Source: Candidatus Aerophobota bacterium
GTDB taxonomy: Bacteria; Aerophobota; Aerophobia; Aerophobales; Aerophobaceae
Assembly: GCA_030672545.1 (NCBI GenBank)
Contig: DAOVGF010000037.1
Span: forward strand, 1 to 6,677
Length of the DNA: 6,677 nucleotides
Direction: 5' to 3'
Each line of letters opens with the position of its first letter. Position 1 is the first letter of the stretch. The notes under the pieces are model-generated. The model saw only the letters and a list, made by a program, of their open reading frames with translations, was not told where the DNA came from and did not search any database. Shown here piece by piece: positions 1 to 6,327 of this stretch. The position numbers and the translations under genes were made by a program.

Positions 1-103
1 ACTGACAGGGAGAGAAAAAAAACGAGAAATAAAATTAGGATTAAGCAGCAATTTGTCGGCATAAACTTTTCCATTTGCCAAAATTATAAGAAGAAACAGA
101 GTT

Positions 104-145
104 TTGTCAAAAATTATTCCTTTGGGGAGGCCCGCTCCTCAAAGG
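104..145 (-). terminator. Intrinsic terminator overlapping the 3' end of the HD-GYP gene
   Basis: An inverted repeat pairs 119-129 with 135-145 around a 5-nt loop (130-134). That gives an 11-position stem with a single C/A mismatch when read on the minus strand. It is followed on the minus strand by AATAATTTTT (109-118). A GC-rich core with a T-rich tail in this direction fits a Rho-independent terminator for the leftward HEAT/HD-GYP unit. Read on the plus strand the stem has no T tract, so one-way action is expected. The hairpin lies within the last codons of the gene, and the stop codon (114-116) sits in the T-rich tail. Confidence 0.75.
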
Positions 146-1490
146 ATAAGGCTTGTCGACTAAGCACCTGGGAGATATTACGCAAGTAACCGGCTCCGAG
201 GGAACTCTTTCTGGAGGTATCAACAAGTTGTGGAGCAGCTTCTTTCCCCTGTTCATCAGGCAGGACCTTGATAATTGGGTGTAGGGAATCCTCTGGATTA
301 ACTGCCGTGACCACACCAACTTCGCCCTGGTCTGTTCGCACCAGGGTCCCGATAGGATAGAAGCCTACCACACTGACAAAAACTTTAACCAGGACAGGAT
401 TAAACTGAGTACCGGCACCACGCAACAACTGAAGGATAGCTTGGGTAGGAAACATCGGCCTGCGGTAACTGCGAACGGTAGTAAGAGCATCGTAAACATC
501 ACCTAGGCTAACAATATGGTTTAGGTGATTATCTTCCCCTCCGACGGCCAGAGAAGGATATCCGCTACCGTCATAATAAACGTGATGCCCCAGGGCAACG
601 CCAGGAGTTAGAGAATTAATCCCCGGAATAGTTAGAAGTATTTCTGCTCCCACAAAAGGATGACGATAGATTATCTCCCATTCTGTTCTATTGAGACGCC
701 CTGGTTTAGTAATAATTTCCTTTGGTATCATAATTTTGCCAATATCGTGCAGGAGAGCTGCCTCACCTAACATAGCTAATAATTCTCTATCAAGTTTTAA
801 TCTCTTACCTAAGAGAAGACTCAAGAGAGCCACATTAACCGAATGCCGAAAGGTACAATCTTCGTAATTTTTTATGTTCAGTAGACCGCTCAAGACAACC
901 TCATCTTTTATTACTTTTTTGAGCAATCCCTGAACAATCAGGCTGACACTCTCGGGACGGAAGGAGCTTCCCCGCATAACTTTTGTGAAGATACTCTCGA
1001 TTCCCGAGACAGCTCTCTGGTATTCGCTCTTTGGTTTGAGGAATCGTCCCATCAGTTCTTCCTCTTTCCCGGAAATCTCCAGAGGTAGTATCCTGCCTAC
1101 GGTAATGTGAGTTATTCCTTTCGCCTGAAGTTCCTCACTGAGTAGTCCGGGAACAGAATCAGTCTGTTGATACTCATTAAGATAACTCATCAGGGAAATC
1201 AACTCTTCCACTGTGGTGTCCGGCGCGAAACTAAAACTGTTAATTTTGGTGTCGGTGATTTGTCTGACTAAACTTACCGATTCAAGGCTCTCCCGGCGCA
1301 GAGAATGCCTATTCACATACACTTCTTTATCTATAATACTCACTTCCGCCTGATTTTCCTCTTCCCTCAGAGTTTTAATGACGCCCAAAAACTGCTTAGC
1401 CCGCTCTCGAACCAGAGGATGCTGGTGGGGAAAGAGGGAAAGAATTTGCTTTAATCTAACCAAGCCTCTGACCAACTCAAATCTTTCCAT
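114..1490 (-). CDS. HD-GYP domain protein with N-terminal regulatory module (probable c-di-GMP phosphodiesterase)
   Basis: This 458-residue protein is probably a cytoplasmic enzyme that hydrolyses cyclic di-GMP. No signal peptide or membrane segment is visible. Residues about 8-135 form a helical/beta module related to the start of the neighbouring HEAT protein. Residues about 205-375 are the HD-GYP domain: H216, the HDIGK motif at 248-252, H277 in an HP pair, H302-H303, DGSGYP at 307-312 and D331 in DVYDAL. The usual metal-binding His/Asp set is therefore intact. The common HHE..DGxGYP motif reads HHV here (V304). Residues about 376-458 form a tail with a 'GFYPIGTLVRTDQGEVGVV' block, often seen after this HD-GYP type. 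I chose ATG at 1490, which has GAGGGAG 5 nt upstream (1496-1502), over a TTG at 1508 that lies in the same frame but lacks such a site. It is the second gene of a unit, 53 bp after the HEAT gene. The phosphodiesterase activity is inferred from the family. Confidence 0.9.
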   Translation of the reverse strand: MERFELVRGLVRLKQILSLFPHQHPLVRERAKQFLGVIKTLREEENQAEVSIIDKEVYVNRHSLRRESLESVSLVRQITDTKINSFSFAPDTTVEELISLMSYLNEYQQTDSVPGLLSEELQAKGITHITVGRILPLEISGKEEELMGRFLKPKSEYQRAVSGIESIFTKVMRGSSFRPESVSLIVQGLLKKVIKDEVVLSGLLNIKNYEDCTFRHSVNVALLSLLLGKRLKLDRELLAMLGEAALLHDIGKIMIPKEIITKPGRLNRTEWEIIYRHPFVGAEILLTIPGINSLTPGVALGHHVYYDGSGYPSLAVGGEDNHLNHIVSLGDVYDALTTVRSYRRPMFPTQAILQLLRGAGTQFNPVLVKVFVSVVGFYPIGTLVRTDQGEVGVVTAVNPEDSLHPIIKVLPDEQGKEAAPQLVDTSRKSSLGAGYLRNISQVLSRQALSFEERASPKE

Positions 1491-1495
1491 TTTCA

Positions 1496-1502
1496 CTCCC
1501 TC
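1496..1502 (-). promoter_or_regulatory. Ribosome binding site that decides the HD-GYP start
   Basis: GAGGGAG on the minus strand lies 5 nt before the ATG at 1490-1488. It falls inside the longer reading that would begin at the TTG at 1508, so it favours the shorter 458-residue protein. Confidence 0.75.
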
Positions 1503-1543
1503 GGTCAATCTTTTCTAACCACTGAATAGAACTATCGAAATCT

Positions 1544-3745
1544 TTACCTTAAAGAGTTCTCTTCTGTCAAAAAGTTCTTCTCATTTTCCTTGAAGATTCT
1601 CCGGGCTACCAGACCAACCCGTACTAATTTCCAGTTCCAAAAGAAAAAGCGCCAGCGACTCAGCCGACGGAACAATTTCAATACCTCTGGCCCTTTCATT
1701 TTTCCCAGAATCTCCAGCGATTGAATAGCAACGAAGATATCTCTTTGGAGAAACCTCTTCCTGGAGAGTATTCGCACTAAATGAGGTTGCAGTAATTCCC
1801 CAGGCAGAGACGAAAGATACTCAGCAGCTATTCTTCTAACCACCCGATCAGCGGATTCCAGGACAAAGACAATCTGGTCAATAGCGGCTGGACTGGCAAT
1901 TAGAGCTAAAGACCGGATAGCTTCTTTCTTCACCTGGAGATGTTCATAGCTGAGAGCCTGAGCAATGACCTGTTCGCTACCCGGCCCAAAACGCCCCAAT
2001 AACCAGACTACATTACGAACCACATACCAATGCTGATGATTTATATATAAGGACAGAGAATCAACATAAGCAGAGGTAACCTTAAGCATGATATTTAGCA
2101 CCGTCCGCCTCACCGAGAGACGTTCCTCGTAATCAAGAAAATCAATAAAAACAGGAATACTGAGTTCACCTAAGGCACCCAGAACATCCAAATATTGCTT
2201 TCGTCGTCCCTCATCCTTGTCCAGGTCATATTTCTCTATTAAACAGCGAACAAGAGTGTCGGTAGCCAGCGAAGAGAGCATCTTTTTAATCAAGACAATA
2301 GTCGAAGAGTTCTCCATAGATACCCCCGCGGTTATCTGCTGCAGACGATTTATCCAGAGAGTCAGATCTTCCCATTGCTCCCCGTAAAGAAATTCTTCCA
2401 GCAGATCGGAAATCCTTTGAACAAACTCCTGGCAAATCTTTGAATCCCCTTCCAGGTAGCTTAAATTGAGCAGGCAGCTCAGCTCGGCGGTGGTTGAATT
2501 AATTTTGGTCAGTTGACGTGGGAAGAGTTTTAACTCTTCCCTGTCCTGAGAATTTAACACCGGGTCCAGATCTTGTAACTGACCCGGATTAACAAGAAAA
2601 GAGAGCTGGTCTTTATCTTGACCCTGGGCTATCGCAGCAATTCTTTTCTCCTCCTTAAATAGAGGGATATCGTCTGTTTGAAATCCTTTCTTTTCTAACT
2701 CTTTTTTTAGCATCGGTAAAAGAAGAGCCTGACGTCTTTCTGGAAGGTGAAGTTTCCTCACCGCTGCACTAAAGGTCTCCGGCAAAGAAACCCCACTTTG
2801 ACTGAGCATTCCCAGAGCCTGAGTTAAATCAACATCGGAGAAAAAACGCAAAATCTCCGCTTCCTCTCGTCCTTCCAGAAGACCGGGTAGTAAGCAATCA
2901 CGGATTAGTCGCTCCTTATTTTCCGGATCCATCCTTAAGATTGTGCTGGAGACCCTCCTAAAAACCTCCGTTTTCTCTTGCCCATCAAGTTCTCCCAGAA
3001 GCTCTCGGGCTTCCCTTAGCTTCTCCCCCACGGAACGTCCCCACTCCTGGACATCTTTTGAGTACAGCTTTGATAAACGGGACAAGATCCCCACCAACCC
3101 GCCAGGATCATCAATCAATTCATTTAGCTCCGGCAAGGAGAGAGAGGAAATATTCCCATCAACACCAATTTTAATAACTACTTGGGGTGGTCGGGTAGAT
3201 AACTTTGGGGTGACCATCTTCTGAGCAAGATCCTGATGGAGCTTGCGTTCTCTCTGGGCAATCATTTTAATTAATAGTTTCTCCGAAACTTGGTCAGCCT
3301 CAACTATCTTGGGTGGCCGGGATTCAGTTACCCGGATGTGTTCAACACCCTCTTGAGCTAACACATTAGAAAAACCCTTTCTTTGAGCAACCTGCCGGGG
3401 ATCAAGTCTTAGTAGTTGGCAGAACATCCTCAAATCACTCTCAGTAGTATCACTCTGGAAGGTTAGTTCCTCCACCAGCAATAAATAAAGCTGGCGAGCT
3501 AACTGCTGCGTTCCGGGATAATCTGTAGCCATCGGGCTTTCTTTAAACAGGAGAGTCTCCAAAGTCACCTGGAGGGTAAGTTCTTTGGGCAACCTAAGTT
3601 GTACCAGTCGCTGTAGGCATTCCTTCACAGCTACTTGACCCATGGGATTGTTTTCCGGATAAAAACGCAAAATCTTGGCCGCTTTAACCAGAGATTTGAG
3701 AAAAATCCCAATTTTCTTTGCCTCTAACTCAGCTAACTCCACCAA
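1544..3745 (-). CDS. HEAT-repeat protein with the same N-terminal module as the HD-GYP neighbour
   Basis: This 733-residue, largely helical protein is probably cytoplasmic, with no catalytic motif recognised. Residues about 13-142 resemble the N-terminus of the HD-GYP protein: an 'RFYPENNP' segment (FPHQHP in the neighbour), a DTT-containing helix near 99-113 and 'LAQEGVEHIRV' near 129-139 (LQAKGITHITV in the neighbour). Residues about 143-500 are helical and charged, without an assigned fold. From about 515 to 680 there are several HEAT-like helical pairs, for example 570-587, 602-621 and 633-647, with V..R..A-type repeats. A basic/aromatic cluster follows (W698, F700-F702, W703, W705). HEAT arrays usually bind protein partners, so a scaffold or regulatory role beside the HD-GYP protein is an inference. 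The start is probably TTG at 3745: AGAGGT lies 6 nt upstream, the frame closes at an upstream TAA, and there is no ATG or GTG between. The next codon, GTG at 3742, is an alternative. Confidence 0.82.
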   Translation of the reverse strand: MVELAELEAKKIGIFLKSLVKAAKILRFYPENNPMGQVAVKECLQRLVQLRLPKELTLQVTLETLLFKESPMATDYPGTQQLARQLYLLLVEELTFQSDTTESDLRMFCQLLRLDPRQVAQRKGFSNVLAQEGVEHIRVTESRPPKIVEADQVSEKLLIKMIAQRERKLHQDLAQKMVTPKLSTRPPQVVIKIGVDGNISSLSLPELNELIDDPGGLVGILSRLSKLYSKDVQEWGRSVGEKLREARELLGELDGQEKTEVFRRVSSTILRMDPENKERLIRDCLLPGLLEGREEAEILRFFSDVDLTQALGMLSQSGVSLPETFSAAVRKLHLPERRQALLLPMLKKELEKKGFQTDDIPLFKEEKRIAAIAQGQDKDQLSFLVNPGQLQDLDPVLNSQDREELKLFPRQLTKINSTTAELSCLLNLSYLEGDSKICQEFVQRISDLLEEFLYGEQWEDLTLWINRLQQITAGVSMENSSTIVLIKKMLSSLATDTLVRCLIEKYDLDKDEGRRKQYLDVLGALGELSIPVFIDFLDYEERLSVRRTVLNIMLKVTSAYVDSLSLYINHQHWYVVRNVVWLLGRFGPGSEQVIAQALSYEHLQVKKEAIRSLALIASPAAIDQIVFVLESADRVVRRIAAEYLSSLPGELLQPHLVRILSRKRFLQRDIFVAIQSLEILGKMKGPEVLKLFRRLSRWRFFFWNWKLVRVGLVARRIFKENEKNFLTEENSLR

Positions 3746-3751
3746 ACGTCT

Positions 3752-3757
3752 ACCTCT
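3752..3757 (-). promoter_or_regulatory. Ribosome binding site for the TTG-started HEAT gene
   Basis: AGAGGT on the minus strand lies 6 nt before TTG at 3745-3743 and 9 nt before GTG at 3742-3740. The spacing slightly favours TTG. No ATG is available between the upstream in-frame stop and this point. Confidence 0.6.
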
Positions 3758-3836
3758 TGCTGAACTTGAATATTAATCACTTAGCCTATCTGAATGCCAG
3801 AACACCAGTCTACCTTTGACTTCTCGGTAAAAACAT

Positions 3837-3845
3837 ACTATACCA
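3837..3845 (-). promoter_or_regulatory. Candidate extended -10 promoter for the HEAT/HD-GYP unit
   Basis: The minus strand reads TGGTATAGT, matching the extended -10 pattern TGnTATAAT with one mismatch. The hexamer at -35 with 17-bp spacing is weak (GATTTG, 3860-3865), which is common for extended -10 promoters. TTGACT at 3857-3862 is better but only 14 bp away. Transcription would start near 3830, giving a leader of about 85 nt. Confidence 0.4.
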
Positions 3846-3963
3846 TTTTAGTCGTTAGTCAAATCAATGCACTGAATAGCTATAATGCGGCTGAACTTAT
3901 CTATTCATCTTAAATCTTCTCAAAAATTGTTCTCTTACCATAGGCGGAAAAACAGGAATTTTC

Positions 3964-3973
3964 TTTGATCAAA
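3964..3973. repeat. Perfect 10-bp palindrome TTTGATCAAA
   Basis: A perfect palindrome lies about 40 bp upstream of the candidate -35 of the dehydrogenase gene. It could be a regulator binding site, but short AT-rich palindromes also occur by chance. Confidence 0.3.
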
Positions 3974-3997
3974 AGCTGCATTTTGAAAGATAAATTT

Positions 3998-4012
3998 AAG
4001 CGGCGCCTGCTT
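3998..4012. repeat. GC-rich inverted repeat overlapping the -35, candidate operator
   Basis: AAGCGGC (3998-4004) pairs with GCC-T-GCTT (4005-4012) with one unpaired base. It stands out in an AT-rich spacer and runs into the TTGACA at 4011, where a bound repressor would block RNA polymerase. No regulator gene is adjacent, so the operator role is inferred from position only. Confidence 0.35.
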
Positions 4013-4038
4013 GACAGATTTGAAGAACCAGCTATCTT
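4011..4038 (+). promoter_or_regulatory. Candidate sigma70 promoter of the dehydrogenase gene
   Basis: A perfect -35 TTGACA (4011-4016) is followed after 16 bp by TATCTT (4033-4038), which matches 4 of 6 positions of the -10 consensus. Transcription would start near 4045, leaving a leader of about 30 nt that contains the ribosome site. Confidence 0.55.
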
Positions 4039-4060
4039 TTTAACCTTAAAGCTAAATTGA

Positions 4061-4068
4061 AAGGAGGT
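4061..4068 (+). promoter_or_regulatory. Strong ribosome binding site of the dehydrogenase gene
   Basis: AAGGAGGT, a near-perfect Shine-Dalgarno sequence, lies 7 nt before the ATG at 4076. It fixes the start and suggests efficient translation. Confidence 0.85.
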
Positions 4069-4075
4069 CTTAGAA

Positions 4076-5122
4076 ATGAAAGCGGCGGTCTTAAAAGGAA
4101 TAGAAGAGCTGGAAATTAAAGAAATCCCCCGACCTCATCCTCAAAAGGGAGAAATTCTTTTAAAAGTTGAGGCTTGTAGTATCTGCGGAACAGATGTACG
4201 GGTTTATCACCACGGACACAAACACATCAAATTTCCCACCGTCACTGGCCATGAGGTCTCGGGAGAAATTGTTGAGCTAGGGGAAAAAATTAAAAATTAC
4301 CGGGCCGGGGAAAAGATAGCCGTAGCTCCCGCCATTCCTTGTGGAAAATGCTACTACTGTCGGCGAGGTATGTCAGGTATGTGTCTGAATCTCCGGGCTA
4401 TCGGATATAACTATAATGGTGGATTCGCTGAGTACATGATTGTTCCGGAAATTGCTGTTCAAAATGATTGTGTTAATCTCATCCCGGAAAATATCTCTTT
4501 TGAGGAGGCAGCTTTAGCCGAACCCCTGGCTTGTGCCATTAATGGGCAGGAACTTTCCAAAATTAGGCTGGGGGATAGTGTTCTTATCATCGGGGCCGGA
4601 CCCTTAGGATGTATGCATATTCAACTGGCCAGAGCCAACGGAGCAACTAAAGTTATACTCATGGAACTCTCTTCCTATCGGATTAATTTTGCCCGTAAGT
4701 TTGCCCAGCCAGATTTAATCATCAATCCATCCGTTGAAGACGGAATAAAAAGGGTGAAAGAAGAAACTTCGGGTAGAGGAGTAGACAAAATAATTGTGGC
4801 TTGCCCCAGTGGCCAAGCCCAGGAGAACTCTCTAAAAATGATTGCTCCCCGAGGAATAATAAATTTTTTTGGTGGACTGCCCAAAGATAAGCCCTATATC
4901 AAGTTTGACAGTAACCTGGCTCACTATAGTGAGTTCTACGTAGTGGGTACTCATGGCTCAGCCCCCTATCACGATGAGTTAGCTTTAAATCTTATTTCTC
5001 AAGGAAAGGTAAAAGTAAAAGAACTAATCACTCATCGTCTGCCTCTAAGTCAAATAAAAGAAGGATTTCGTTTGGCTGAAAGTCAAGAGGGAATGAAAAT
5101 AGTCATCTTACCCAGTCAATAG
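4076..5122 (+). CDS. Zinc-dependent medium-chain dehydrogenase, sorbitol/threonine dehydrogenase type
   Basis: This is a 348-residue cytoplasmic NAD(P)-dependent oxidoreductase of full family length, expected to interconvert a secondary alcohol (polyol, sugar alcohol or amino alcohol) and its ketone. The GroES-like catalytic domain shows candidate catalytic-zinc ligands C37, H59 (in GHE) and E149 (in AEP), and the four structural-zinc cysteines C89, C92, C95 and C103. The Rossmann domain has GAGPLG at 173-178, followed by E197 at the end of the second strand; an acidic residue there usually favours NAD over NADP. It resembles proteins often annotated as L-iditol/sorbitol 2-dehydrogenase, but threonine dehydrogenase-like and galactitol-phosphate dehydrogenase-like enzymes share all these motifs, so the substrate is open. 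The gene is transcribed from its own promoter, away from the HEAT gene, and its last 15 bp overlap the end of the convergent sugar kinase gene. Confidence 0.93.
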   Translation: MKAAVLKGIEELEIKEIPRPHPQKGEILLKVEACSICGTDVRVYHHGHKHIKFPTVTGHEVSGEIVELGEKIKNYRAGEKIAVAPAIPCGKCYYCRRGMSGMCLNLRAIGYNYNGGFAEYMIVPEIAVQNDCVNLIPENISFEEAALAEPLACAINGQELSKIRLGDSVLIIGAGPLGCMHIQLARANGATKVILMELSSYRINFARKFAQPDLIINPSVEDGIKRVKEETSGRGVDKIIVACPSGQAQENSLKMIAPRGIINFFGGLPKDKPYIKFDSNLAHYSEFYVVGTHGSAPYHDELALNLISQGKVKVKELITHRLPLSQIKEGFRLAESQEGMKIVILPSQ

Positions 5123-6094
5123 GGGACGATTCTCCACCTCTATTTTCAGGGTATTATCTTTGATAAAGTTGAGAGCTTCCTCCATAGTAAAAACTCCAGT
5201 AGTACAGCCCATGGCTGTCACCGAGGAAGCTCCAATGGCACTGGCAAATTTCAGGGTTTGTTCAACGTCCCACCCCTTGAGCAAACCCACAATAAAGCCG
5301 GCGTCAAAAGCATCTCCTCCTCCAGAAGGATCTACTACTTTTACCGGGTAGACTGAAGCTCGAACGATCTTATCCCGTGTTCTCGCCAAGGAGCCTTTTT
5401 TGCCCTTAGTTATTACCACCGTCATTTCCGGATTGAACTTGAGAAATATCTCGGTTTGTTTGAGAGGATCGCTCTCTCCGCTAATAATTCGGGCCTCATC
5501 ATCATTGGGTAGAAAGACATCGGTATATTTTAGAACCTCACAACATTGGGCAAGCAAGTTAACTCCGGAATGAGGAGCTACCACATCTAAAACGGTGGTG
5601 ATTTTACCCTCTCGAGCAAACTTAAACAACTTCACCAGGGAAGATTGAGTCAGACGGGGCATAGCAAAGTATCCCCCCAGGTAAAGTACTTTAGCTCCCT
5701 TAATGTATTCGAAGTCAAGGTCATCAATAGAAAAGTCTGCACTAGCTCCCAGGGTATGAATAAATCTACGGTCCTCCGATTCGGTAAGAATTATCATAGT
5801 ACTGGATGTACTCGCCTCTTTAGAGCTTCTAATACCCCGGGTATCTACTTTTTGTCCCTTCAGATAGTCAACAATAAAGGGTCCCAGGGGGTCATTCCCT
5901 ACTTTACCTACTACTCCAGCCTCAAACCCTAACCTGGTTAAAGAGACCGCCGTGTTAACCGGCAAGCCCCCGGCGGAGAGTAAAATACGCTCGGTCAACA
6001 TAAGTTCTCCGGGACGGGGGAGACGAGGAAGAGCCCCTGAAATAATATCAGCTACCAGAATCCCTATACAAACAACCTCTGGTTTATCTCTCAT
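5108..6094 (-). CDS. PfkB-family sugar kinase (ribokinase/fructokinase type)
   Basis: This 328-residue cytoplasmic kinase is expected to transfer the ATP gamma-phosphate to a sugar or nucleoside hydroxyl. It has the usual family layout: D16 near the first strand, the G42-G43 hinge followed by N47 (family GG..N.A pattern), a first PfkB signature region at about 42-66, PN..E at 196-200, 'ITKGKKGS' at 228-235, and the second signature 'DPSGGGDAFDAGF' at 255-267. D261 is the expected catalytic base, and the preceding glycines form the anion hole. The usual DTxGAGD reads DPSGGGD, a mild variant. Start ATG at 6094 has GAGAGGA 7 nt upstream (6102-6108). The substrate is not identifiable; ribose, fructose, ketogluconate or nucleoside are all possible. 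Convergence with a polyol-type dehydrogenase, and a Gfo/Idh/MocA-like remnant upstream, suggest sugar catabolism by inference. Confidence 0.92.
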   Translation of the reverse strand: MRDKPEVVCIGILVADIISGALPRLPRPGELMLTERILLSAGGLPVNTAVSLTRLGFEAGVVGKVGNDPLGPFIVDYLKGQKVDTRGIRSSKEASTSSTMIILTESEDRRFIHTLGASADFSIDDLDFEYIKGAKVLYLGGYFAMPRLTQSSLVKLFKFAREGKITTVLDVVAPHSGVNLLAQCCEVLKYTDVFLPNDDEARIISGESDPLKQTEIFLKFNPEMTVVITKGKKGSLARTRDKIVRASVYPVKVVDPSGGGDAFDAGFIVGLLKGWDVEQTLKFASAIGASSVTAMGCTTGVFTMEEALNFIKDNTLKIEVENRPLLTG

Positions 6095-6111
6095 CAGTTT
6101 TTCCTCTCAAA

Positions 6112-6139
6112 ATTCTATCATCTTATTTATCTTTGTCAA
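6112..6139 (-). promoter_or_regulatory. Candidate sigma70 promoter of the sugar kinase
   Basis: On the minus strand a perfect TTGACA (6134-6139) is followed after 16 bp by TAGAAT (6112-6117), one mismatch from consensus. The ATG is only 17 nt beyond the -10, so transcription would start near 6105 and the leader would be about 11-13 nt. That places the start within the ribosome site itself, so the real start may lie upstream or the leader may be very short. Confidence 0.45.
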
Positions 6140-6240
6140 AAAACTTGTTCTGTTGACTATAATGATACTGCCCATATTTCACCTGCACAAGGGAAGCAAG
6201 GTGATTACTTCAAACACACCTTTGTATTTCTAAACCCTTT

Positions 6241-6321
6241 TTAACCTCCCATCTCCACTGGCTGACTTGTTTCAATGGAGCGATTAGCCGCCAGAGAGAC
6301 GGGGAAACAAAATTGCATACT
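6241..6321 (-). pseudogene. Remnant of a Gfo/Idh/MocA-family oxidoreductase (C-terminal end only)
   Basis: Read on the minus strand, this stretch gives 26 codons bounded by a TAA at 6322-6324 and a TAA at 6241-6243. The part 'SLAANRSIETSQPVEM' closely matches the way many Gfo/Idh/MocA NAD(P)-dependent sugar or inositol oxidoreductases end (alanine-rich helix, RSIETG.PV, short tail). The preceding ~300 residues of such an enzyme are absent; instead the next gene's stop lies 4 bp upstream. The simplest reading is a deletion scar of a former oxidoreductase gene. It could instead be a chance match, since it is short. An ATG at 6318 would allow a 25-residue peptide, but I see no ribosome site for it. 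Confidence 0.5.
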
Positions 6322-6327
6322 TTATGA

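Larger units (their letters stand above)
3746..4075. other. Divergent intergenic region, 330 bp
   Basis: This AT-rich region separates the leftward HEAT gene from the rightward dehydrogenase gene, and I see no convincing coding sequence in it. It holds candidate promoters for both directions, a palindrome at 3964-3973 and an inverted repeat at 3998-4012. A perfect TATAAT lies on the plus strand at 3881-3886, but it lacks a good -35 at normal spacing and would give a leader of nearly 190 nt. I recognise no riboswitch or RNA gene. Confidence 0.7.

Noticed and set aside
1491..1508. Longer HD-GYP start at the TTG at 1508
   Set aside because: The ATG at 1490 has a well-spaced GAGGGAG that falls inside this extension, and the added six residues are not part of the module.
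2943..3224. Plus-strand open frame of 93 codons inside the HEAT gene
   Set aside because: Serine/proline-rich low-complexity translation, antisense to a well-supported gene, with no ribosome site or family resemblance.
3887..4075. Riboswitch or structured leader upstream of the dehydrogenase gene
   Set aside because: I saw no recognisable conserved core or multi-stem layout, and a promoter close to the gene makes a long leader unnecessary.
6133..6163. Plus-strand promoter TTGTCA...TATAAT upstream of the kinase
   Set aside because: The spacing is 19 bp and there is no rightward gene downstream; the same sequence gives a better minus-strand match for the kinase.
5645..6233. Plus-strand open frames antisense to and upstream of the sugar kinase
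   Set aside because: They mirror the PfkB coding region or run into AT-rich spacer; the translations show no domain and no credible start.
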